Part shown: positions 56,163-64,000 of the stretch, piece by piece
How positions within the stretch are numbered: the first letter of the stretch is position 1
Layout: each line of letters starts with the position of its first letter
Source: a virus
Strand: one strand, 5' to 3'
IMG/VR virus record: IMGVR_UViG_3300029998_000013
Span: 62,001 to 126,000 of that record
Length of the DNA stretch: 64,000 nucleotides
Translations under genes and position numbers: made by a program
The notes under the pieces: model-generated
Database searches by the model: none
Told to the model about the DNA's origin: nothing
Seen by the model: the letters and a program-made list of their open reading frames with translations, nothing else

Positions 56163-58955
56163 TTATATATTTACAATAGTGCTAAAAACTAATCCTATAT
56201 TTGAGCCAGTATTTTTTATATAGAATTCTACTCCAGCTAATAAGGTTGGCTCATCAATTTGATAAGCTTCTGCTTCTGAAATAAAATTCGATGCAAAAAG
56301 TTTATACTTATCATATCAGAGATAACGATCTAATGCTACAGGTTTTAATCTTAATAGTTCAACATCACTCATAAACCCAAGGTCTGTATTGTCAATCATT
56401 TTAAGATCTAAGAATAATGGTGCAGAATTAGGTGAATTCTCATCTCAAATTTTAACTACAGCTCCAGAAGTATAATTTATTGGGATCTCATTAATAGTTC
56501 CAATTAAATGTCCAGTTGGAAGTTCAGTGGTTAACTCTCCAATATTTTTTAAAGAAAATGTTTGTAAAGAAGTTATATAATCAATTCCTCCATATTTAAA
56601 ATTTAATAAGAGTTCTGAATTTGTTTCTAGTGGTTGTTTCATATATAGATAAACTTTCTTTAAAACATTTCCCACTTTAACTTTTACTAGATCAAATAAA
56701 TTGCTTGATAAAATAAATTTATCAGATTGTCCTGATAGATTAAATAAATTATAATCAAATAAATCTTCAGCTTGTTGTATTCCATTCAGAGTACGTTCGA
56801 CAGCATATAAACCTGGAACTATATCTTGGGAATAATTAGTTTCTTCAGTAAAAGAATAAGTTAATGCTTCATTTACATTACAAATTCTTGGATCATAATC
56901 ATAACCAAAACTAATGCCATTATGTAAAATAACGTCTGTTTTAGTCGAAGAATTAGGATTAATATCAAGATTATTAAATAATATTTTTGTAAAATTATAT
57001 AAATGGAATGGATAGTTACCACTATCAGGATCAACAACTCTTAATGCAGTTGAACTTTCAAATTCTAATTGTAATCCTAAATTTTGAAAACTATTATTAT
57101 CCACATTTTCAGATGTAACTAAACTTGCCAATGATCCTATATATTTAAAATACGATAATAGTACATATCCATTAGGATATAAAGTTTCTAATGTTTGACT
57201 AGAAATTCCTAACTGTACAAAAATATTTGGTTTAGTAGCTTGAGAATATGTAATATCTATTAGATCTCCTCCGGAATTTCTTAATTCAACAATCGTAGCT
57301 TCTTTTATAGATAATTCTGGATGTGTAATATTTGGAACTCTAGTTGTAGCTTTTGTAATAAATTGAAGTTTAGTTGTAGTAGATGTAGTAACTAGACTAC
57401 CAGTTAATGTATATTTTTCAATATATTTTTGAGGTATATTCTCATAATTAAATATAGGAATGATTTTATATGTAAAAGTTTTTCCGCTATCATTTTTTGA
57501 TCGTTGAAATTGAATTACTTTTTGACCATTAATTAATTCAAATTCAGATACATTATTTTTATCTATATACAAAATATCATCAATATATAATGAACATTTT
57601 GTAATAGATATTAGAGAAGACGTTGTTGTATTTACTCCTATTGTAACATCTCAAACTGGAGATGCCCCACTATAATTTGCAGTAATAGTAGGATCTGTTA
57701 CTTCAAATAGATCAATATCTTCTAATTCTAATTTAGCTACTAATTTACCTTTAAAGCGATTTTGTATATAACTAGAATAAGAACTACCATCAGTTGCTGA
57801 ACCATCAGAACCTGTATTAAATCAATAGTATAAATTCCCTAATTGATAAGTTCTTTTAAAATTATTAGTAATATCAATAGATCCATTTGATAGAACTTGA
57901 TATATTTTTAATTTAAATAGTTTTCTAACAATTGTATTATCTGTATCAGTTGAATAACTTGATAAATAATCATACAGTGTTGGATAATTTGGGTAGACTC
58001 CTTCAATTTTTTCTACTTCTCCAAGATAAGTTCCATGAATTAAAATCAAGTCCTCTAATTCGGTTAAACTATTATAATTAGCGATAAAACCATAATTAAC
58101 TAAATAGAATTTTTTAATTGATCCAAAATCAATACTTGCCATAGAGTGACCGCTGACATATTGTCCCGAACTTATAATAGGATTTTCAGTATATTCTCCT
58201 GGCAAATTAATTACAAACTCTAAATTATCACCACCTGAAATAGTTAGATTTCCAAATTGTTGTTGTAATTCTAAACTACCAAAAGTTGTAGTATTATCAA
58301 TTGTTTGATCTAATAAATCTCAAGTATTAAATTGAACACTTGCTGTTTTTCCTAATGAATTTGCTTGCTCTGGTGCAGGGTAACTTCCAACCTGTGTTTC
58401 AATTAAAGTAAATTCAGTTGGAATATCTTTTGCAAATAATTTTCAATTAACTTGGATATCAGTAGTTAATAAGGGAGCATTATCACCACTTGAAATATTA
58501 GTCTTTGCTTTATAATATCAAACTACATCAAGATTTGTAATTAATCCTGTATTAATATCGGTGCTTTTAGTAATCTCCGTAATTTTAACGTAATCACCAG
58601 TAACATAAGATTTTAAAGATGAGTATTCTTCAGGAATAGGAATAGTAATGCCTTGAGCTGTAATTGTTTGCACTCCTTTAGCTGATACTATATATAAAAC
58701 TCCTCCATATTCTTTAACTCCCAAAGGAAAAAATCCTTCTCCTAAATTTACATCTTGCCAATTAGGATTATCTTCTGTGCCAGCATTATATTGAATAGGA
58801 ATATTTCCCATATCATTTTGTAGCATCATTTCATCCCCATTAAAAGTTATAAAAGAGCCATTAAGAACATCTGTTAATACATTATCTGGAGTTACCAAAG
58901 GATTGAGGTCTTTTACCATCCCTCCATTAAATCGATTTACACTCTCCTTTTTCAT
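56163..58955 (-). CDS. Conserved crAss-like tail structural protein, 930 aa
   Basis: ATG at 58955 to TAA at 56163-56165 with TGA as Trp. The N-terminus, FNGGMVKDLNPLVTPDNVLT, followed by LNGSFITFNGDE, LQNDMGN and VKEYGGVLYIVS, matches my memory of a conserved crAss-like tail protein in which such a segment forms the first blade of a beta-propeller-like fold. The rest is beta-rich with TGA-encoded Trp scattered through it. With its downstream neighbour it probably forms the body of the short tail. Confidence 0.83.
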
Positions 58956-59967
58956 ATTCTTTTATTAATTGTTTTCATGTTTTATCAGATGGGATAAAAT
59001 TATGTTCATATGCCTCACCTAAATATTCTAAATCTCTAACTTTTAATGAATCTGCTCAATAAGCATAACCTTTAAATGTTTTTCTTTTAAATCTAAAAAT
59101 ATGTAAATGTTTAGCTTTATAATATAATTCAGGTTTTAATTTTCTCGGAATTATATTAGTAAATCTTACAATACGTCTTGAAGATTCATTTTCTTGTACT
59201 CATCGTTCAAACCCTGTTGGATTTAAACCAATATAATAATAACCATCGAATGGTTCTTTTTTTCACCCTGCGATTTTTCTTAATTTTCGATCACGGCGAA
59301 TACTGTATTCCTTAATTTGTTGCTCTGGAGTTAAAGTTAATTTACCAATATATGTATAACAATTTATATTCTTATTTGAGGCAATTGTAATAGCACAGCC
59401 AAATTTAATAGCCGAATGCATACGTCGAAAGCCATGTAATAAAAGACGTTTTAATTCTCCTTTAGGAATATCCATAAACCTTAAATGAACTTCGTCTAAA
59501 ATATCATCTAATACTATATCTTTAGTTGTATAAAATTTAGTACCAGTATTAATTTTATTTAAAAATTTCTTTTTAAGATCTCCACCTAAGTAAATAGGAA
59601 TTTCTTTTTGATAAGCTTTTGCTTTAAAGTAGTAATTAATTGCATAGCCAGTAAAATCTGATTCAATAAAGTCAATTTTGGAAAATCTTCCATTTTGACG
59701 TTGTTTTATAAATTTATCTCCAGATACAATTTCAAAATCAATATATGCTTCTGAATTAACTGGAATTTTAAACCTAATTTTATCATCAATTATTTTATTA
59801 ATCACTAAACCTATGCAGTATTTAAACGGAACAGAAATAGCATCTTCATATGAATTAGTACTTCCATAATTTCTAATTCATCATCTTCATGGTCTATTTG
59901 TGATTGACTTAGGAGTATTAGTATATAATTCTCCTGGAGTCAATCCATGATTAAATAAGATTCTCAC
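58927..59967 (-). CDS. Tail/connector protein with GTG start, 346 aa
   Basis: The frame has no ATG near its start. GTG at 59965-59967 overlaps the TAG of the upstream gene and is the best start. The first 60 residues then read VRILFNHGLTPGELYTN, NRPWRWWIRNYGS with three Trp all encoded by TGA, and EDAISVPFKYCIGLVIN. More TGA codons follow (AGW, ERW, AYW, KTW). RIVRFTNIIPRKLKPELYY and a basic C-terminus end the protein 29 bases inside the next gene. A pattern like nYgS-yeDaisiPFK is remembered from conserved crAss-like tail/connector proteins. Confidence 0.8.
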
Positions 59968-60671
59968 TATCTTACTGGCTTAAATGATTTGCCAAATCGT
60001 TTTCTATCTCAAGAAGTTGCAACATTTAAGATTTCGTCCATTTCATTTTGATTAATGTAAATAGGAACTCTAGCTTGTGTACACTTAATCTTCCATTGTT
60101 GTTCTAACATTTGAGCCATTTGCATAGCAACTTGGTCTTTAGTCATTAATGCTTTTTTAAACATATTTGAATACATACAAAATGATGCAATTGCATCAAC
60201 TTCTTTTTCATTTATATATGGAAGTCCTTCTTCATCAGCAATAAATCCTTTATATAGTACATTTAGTACATCAAATTTATCTGAAATATAAATACGATTT
60301 AATTCTTGTCTATATTTAACATATTTTCCACTAACATATAGTGTTCCAGTATTAAATTTTCTGGATTCAACATAACCTTCAATTCATCCATTTTGGTTAT
60401 TTCCAGCTAAGTTTGTTGGGGTTGTTTTTTGATAATCTTCATAGTTAGTTGTAATTGCCTCAATTACATCACAATTACAAGGAAGATCAATGTAATATTG
60501 TCCTAATCCATCTAATAATGGAGTAGTTTGATATTTATATAATCTATAAGATTTATTTCCAATTTTATCTCAAGCAATTAGACCAATAGTTTCAAATTCA
60601 TCTGGATTAAGTTCTAATCCATATAATTCTCGAGCTTGAGTATATGCAGTTTTAAAGGAGTATTGAGCCAT
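59967..60671 (-). CDS. Connector (ring) protein candidate, 234 aa
   Basis: It runs from ATG at 60671 to TAG at 59967-59969 with three TGA codons as Trp (LIAW, QNGW, ATSW), so standard gene calling misses it. It begins MAQYSFKTAYTQARELYG, then has DLPCNCDVIEAITTNYEDYQ, a beta-rich centre and a helical C-terminus (QMAQMLEQQWKIKCTQARVP). Its place between the coat-type gene and the tail genes corresponds to the ring/connector genes of crAss-like phages. The assignment is by position. Confidence 0.78.
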
Positions 60672-61336
60672 TATTTAGGAGCTTGAGTATTAGGTGTAGG
60701 CTGAGTAGCTAATTGTCTATAATATCTTAATTTCTTTTCAGTTAGACGTTTTTTAATCTCAGCACTTAAAAAAGAATAATTTTCTAAATCATCGTCAGCA
60801 CAGCAACTATAACTTTCTAATTGTCTTGGATCTTTAAAGATTGCAATTACTGAAACTTTTTTTATGAATGGGGCATTAAAAATTCATACATCATAGAAAT
60901 TATTTTCATTGGGTGTAGGCTCAATATAAACAAAAGGAATTTGAGCTCCACGACGCATAAATTTATGAAATTGAAATGCTGTACTTGTGTAAATTTTAAA
61001 TTGAACTTCTCTATTTACTGAACCTATAAATTCGATAGCTTCATCAGCGAAGTCGTTAACTAGTTGTGGGATCTCAAAATGTAATTCTGGTTTAGTATAG
61101 GTTGTACCACAAGGGCATCTATCTAATGATTTACAATCAACATCTACACAATTTATAGCCATTAACAAATCATTTCTTGGAATTAAGTTTTTTAAGGAGT
61201 ATTCTTTAATAATCTGAAGTCTTTCATCAACTACATCATCTTCTAATTGTTCTAGAGACATTTTTGGTGTAGAAGTAATTCCAGCTAATCCGGTAACTAC
61301 GTCATTATATATTGCAGATGCTAATTTATGTACCAT
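60671..61336 (-). CDS. Connector (ring) protein candidate, 221 aa
   Basis: ATG at 61336 to TAA at 60671-60673, reading TGA at 60884 as Trp. Helical N-terminus; CVDVDCKSLDRCPCG in the middle is a four-Cys cluster that may bind metal. Beta-rich segments follow (FEIPQL, REVQFKIYTSTAFQFHKFMR, QIPFVYIEP). TAATG overlaps the next gene. A head-tail connector role is suggested by gene order only. Confidence 0.77.
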
Positions 61337-61344
61337 ATGGTTTA

Positions 61345-61380
61345 AAATAAGAAAAGGCAGGCAAGTGCTGCCCGCCTTTT
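61345..61380 (-). terminator. Intrinsic terminator after the coat-type gene
   Basis: Read on the - strand, AAAAGGCGGGCAG pairs with TTGCCTGCCTTTT (13 bp with two G-U pairs, loop CACT), followed by a T-rich stretch. It lies just after the 355-aa gene stop and before the next ATG. No promoter box was recognised behind it, so it probably makes the coat-type transcript more abundant than downstream genes. Confidence 0.82.
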
Positions 61381-61404
61381 CAATTATTAAATAAGTAAGA
61401 AAGG

Positions 61405-62472
61405 TTATGCTTGAACAGTAATAGTAACAGTTCCAGTATTTCCTACTGCATCTGTTGCTGTAATTACAGAAGTTCCGACTCCAACTAATGTTACTGCTCC
61501 AGTTGTAGCATTTACTGTAACAACTGTTGGAGTTGCTGATACGAAAGCAAGGGCTCCTACTGCATTAGTAGCAGTAATTGTTGTACCTGTATCACCATCA
61601 CTAACATCTAAAGTAGATTTAGCAGCAGTTAAAGCAACTTTAAAAGTTAAACTAGCATCAGTTAATTCTTGTTCAAATCCAGAAACTAAGTCAGATTTAA
61701 CATAGAATACATGAGTTGTAATTGCAGTTCCTCCAGATACGATTCCATCATCAATGTGTTTTTCAACTTGATAACGAAGTGTATATTGTGAATAGTTTCC
61801 GCCAATAATTGGTCTTTCTTCTTTGTTAGTTCCAAAATATCTTGAATTTTCGTATGTAGGAAGCATGATTGATTTAATCATGTATTCGTCATCTCCGAAT
61901 CCAACTTTACCAGCTGTAGCAATATGGAAAGTTCCACCTGTTACATCTTCATATTTAGGTTCAACTAATGAGTTATTTGTATAACCAGCTTCTTTAAGAA
62001 CTTTTACAGAGAAAAATGCTTGATTAGAAGTAATAGCGGTTAAGATAATATCTGCTCCATTTGTAGAAGCTGTAATATAGGAGAATCCCCATCTGTCTTT
62101 CATACCATTGATTTGTGCTGCTAAAGCAGTTGCATCAGTTGCAGGAGTTCCTGTAGCAAGAACTTCTACTACTACTGGTTTCTTGAAAAATTGAGAGAAG
62201 TTAGCGTATTCAGAATCAGTTTGGTTTTGAACTAGTCTTACTTCAACTTCTAATCTAGCAACTAGGCCAGAAGTAATTGCTGGAACAGTTACATGAGCAA
62301 TTTCTAAAACACCAGCTTGATAAGCTCTTTTATAAACACTAACAATGTTAGCTTTTTTGAAGGTCCCTACACGAGTTACTGTTAGACCTGCGGCACTTCC
62401 TGTATATCTGTCGGTTGTACCATTTGAATCTTTGTTTGAATTTAGAATTGTTGTAGTCGTAAATTGATACAT
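61405..62472 (-). CDS. Probable abundant capsid-associated protein with C-terminal Ig-like domain, 355 aa
   Basis: A 355-aa protein with no internal TGA, free-standing between a short leader and a terminator, as expected for a highly expressed coat component. Residues ~1-270 are beta-rich with Thr/Gly/Ala-rich strands (VTVPAITSGLVARLEVEVRL). Residues ~275-355 are a bacterial Ig-like (Big_2) domain: TGTTITATNAVGALAFVSA, VVTVNATTGAVTLVGVG and VTITVQA. It is too short for a typical crAss-like major capsid protein (about 500 aa), so an auxiliary capsid or head-decoration protein is more likely. This assignment is inferred. Confidence 0.75.
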   Translation of the reverse strand: MYQFTTTTILNSNKDSNGTTDRYTGSAAGLTVTRVGTFKKANIVSVYKRAYQAGVLEIAHVTVPAITSGLVARLEVEVRLVQNQTDSEYANFSQFFKKPVVVEVLATGTPATDATALAAQINGMKDRWGFSYITASTNGADIILTAITSNQAFFSVKVLKEAGYTNNSLVEPKYEDVTGGTFHIATAGKVGFGDDEYMIKSIMLPTYENSRYFGTNKEERPIIGGNYSQYTLRYQVEKHIDDGIVSGGTAITTHVFYVKSDLVSGFEQELTDASLTFKVALTAAKSTLDVSDGDTGTTITATNAVGALAFVSATPTVVTVNATTGAVTLVGVGTSVITATDAVGNTGTVTITVQA

Positions 62473-62505
62473 CTTGTATTAATTTTATGATTTAAAAATT
62501 TATAT

Positions 62506-63612
62506 CTATTTTTTGGGTTGTTGTTGTTCTGCTGGATTGGCAATAGTTGTATTAATTGGAATATGTGATTGTAATCTAGGATCACTAGCATTTTCCATTA
62601 ATAATTTAATTAACTCATTGACAATCTCCTGACAAACGTAATCTGGAAATTCTAATATTTGTGTATTATCTTCAACTTCATCTATCTGATCTTGCGAAAG
62701 TCTGATAAATTGTGGTGCTTTAAGATAATCAATAAAGATCTTTTGTAATTGAAATACGGAATCGTCTTTACCATAACGAACTTCCATTCTTACTTTTGAC
62801 TTATTTCCATATCTTGTAGAGGCTTCTTTTTCAATAAAACTATGAGAACTTGTAGTTTTTAGTAATCCTGCAGTTACAGTTACATCATAAACTCCTGTAA
62901 TATAAATACATGTTGGAGTTACAGCATTATCCAAATAAACTTCTTCTGAAGTTAGTCCAATTTCTCGTTTAATAGCTACAACTAATGTTGCAAGCGTTGT
63001 TCAATCACCTGGATTAGCTACAGTAATTCCATCAGCTTCAACTGTTCTTCTAACTGTTAAAGTAGTAGAATTAGTTGGAGTATTAAATGTAATTTTATAA
63101 GTTGGATTAATTACTGCTTGATTTGTAGTAGTGGGAAAGGTACTACTTGTATTAACATTATTAATATAATAATAAGGTCTTTTATAACAAGGTCTTAAGT
63201 AATAGTTGTTAATAATTTGAGAGAACATGTCGGCTGTAAGTCTTACAGCTCCTTGATGCCATGTTGAATTCGCATCATAACATTTAAAAGTCTTTAAAAG
63301 TCTATATTCTACAACACAATTTAGAACATGCAAATAGTCGTCTGGTAATTCAACTTCATACACTTTATCAAACAATGATGTAGTTCCATAGTCTGTGTTT
63401 CCAATAGCGCTAGGAGTAAGAACAGCTGAGCTCTTTAAAACACGTAGATCATCTGTCTTTTGTTGGTTGATATCATATACGTTGTATACGCGATTAATAT
63501 ATTGATTAACTGCCTTATTAATAAAATAATTATAATCTTCAAGTATTAGACTTGGAGCCTCTCTTTTATTTAGTTCAATAAGTGCATATTCAAACATTTG
63601 TTTTGCAGTCAT
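62506..63612 (-). CDS. Conserved head/connector gene candidate, 368 aa
   Basis: ATG at 63612 to TAG at 62506-62508, reading TGA at 63001 as Trp (NPGDWTTLATLVVAIKREIG). The helical N-terminus TAKQMFEYALIELNKREAPS and LEDYNYFINKAVNQYINRVY resembles the adaptor-like proteins next to phage portal or capsid genes. The middle is beta-rich. The C-terminus is charged and helical (CQEIVNELIKLLMEN) and ends in a Gln/Lys tail. Function is inferred from position. Confidence 0.76.
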
Positions 63613-63620
63613 TTATATTG

Positions 63621-64000
63621 CTATTTTTTAGGTTGTACTTTTTTTGGATTTTCAGTAACCACTGAGTCCTCAAAGTACGGAATATCTTTTGTAATTTCAC
63701 TTTCCATTTCTGCAATAACTTGTTTAGGTTGCAATTCTGGATAAGTTTCACGTTTTATGGAATCTAATAGAGCCTTATATCTAAGATCTCTTAAGAATGT
63801 AATAGTAGCTTCCATAGAACCACCAAGCATTTTATCGTCATATTTATAAATTCCATCAACTCTTCTAACAACATGTCTATCGACAGCATCCATTAGGAAT
63901 AATTGCATCTTCCAATCTTCTCCTTCATAAAGATCCATGATCTTTTTAGGATTTTTTTCTGCAATTTCAATCAAGAAATCAAGAACATCAGCAGGAATAG
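63621..64000 (-). CDS. 3' part of a virion-operon gene (cut by window edge)
   Basis: Open from the window edge to TAG at 63621-63623. The visible 125 residues are helical and charged: VLDFLIEIAEKNPKKIMDLY, a DAVDRHVVRRVDGIYKYDD segment, and RDLRYKALLDSIKRETYPEL, ending in a Lys-rich tail KKVQPKK. The true start is outside. A head-completion or portal-associated protein is possible but unproven. Confidence 0.65.
   Translation of the reverse strand, partial: IPADVLDFLIEIAEKNPKKIMDLYEGEDWKMQLFLMDAVDRHVVRRVDGIYKYDDKMLGGSMEATITFLRDLRYKALLDSIKRETYPELQPKQVIAEMESEITKDIPYFEDSVVTENPKKVQPKK

Noticed and set aside
61405-62472. 355-aa protein as the major capsid protein
   Set aside because: It is shorter than crAss-like major capsid proteins and ends in an Ig-like domain. 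The major capsid gene is more likely upstream, outside the window.
14158-62508. TAG reassigned to glutamine, as in some other crAss-like phages
   Set aside because: TAG ends several genes here (14158, 18059, 43377, 50022, 50243, 62506, 63621), immediately followed or overlapped by the next start, so it acts as a stop.
9471-63612. Late genes as pseudogenes or as dozens of separate small genes
   Set aside because: The interruptions are only TGA, never TAA or TAG, in the stretches read codon by codon, without frameshifts. Pieces on either side of each TGA share one frame and form recognisable domains.

Overview
The window is part of a crAss-like phage genome (Crassvirales-type podovirus), probably infecting a member of the Bacteroidetes. 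Five things point to this: strong AT richness; a leftward block of virion genes ending in giant multidomain proteins; a virion-type RNA polymerase with the active-site motif DFDID; start codons that follow A-rich leaders, usually as TAATG overlaps without a clear Shine-Dalgarno; and a TAnnTTTG-type promoter box ahead of the lysis gene. No integrase, insertion sequence, CRISPR array, rRNA or tRNA was seen.

Layout. (1) Positions 1-8401, + strand: a compact early or replication-support operon of small overlapping genes, among them dUTPase, ATP-dependent DNA ligase, thioredoxin, ThyX, a DUF5664-type dATP/dGTP pyrophosphohydrolase, a SEC-C protein and several zinc-ribbon proteins. These genes read in the standard code without in-frame TGA. 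(2) 8402-8672: a non-coding stretch rich in hairpins that ends in a strong terminator. (3) 8740-9426: a separate + strand transcription unit for a phage lysozyme, with its own promoter. (4) 9427-9472: a bidirectional terminator where the two strands converge. (5) 64000 down to 9471, - strand: the late virion operon. In transcription order it holds head and connector genes, a probable coat protein followed by a terminator, connector and tail proteins, tail fibres, a DUF192 protein, and then five very large proteins of 1422, 3053, 3312, 1299 and 1559 aa plus a 616-aa probable cargo protein.

Genetic code. The lysozyme and nearly all late genes are broken by in-frame TGA in the standard code but are continuous if TGA is Trp. 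The TGA codons fall on conserved Trp positions, for example FWMKDT of DUF192 and the AQW of the lysozyme. TAA and TAG remain stops. The early genes carry no internal TGA, so the code change coincides with the early/late boundary. This resembles the TGA- and TAG-recoded crAss-like phages described previously, where a suppressor tRNA is thought to gate late protein synthesis. No such tRNA is in this window, so it must lie elsewhere in the genome or come from the host.

The giant proteins are presumably packaged in the virion and ejected with DNA. The 3312-aa protein carries the RNA polymerase and two zinc-metallopeptidase-like motifs, the 3053-aa protein an embedded SF1 helicase, the 1299-aa protein another HExxH motif, and the 1559-aa protein a PD-(D/E)XK-like nuclease fold. 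Several late proteins share a short K-[FYH]-Q-x-GG motif. Coordinates of the TGA-recoded genes were obtained by reading frames through TGA by hand. Stretches not checked codon by codon were accepted because all pieces lie in the same frame.
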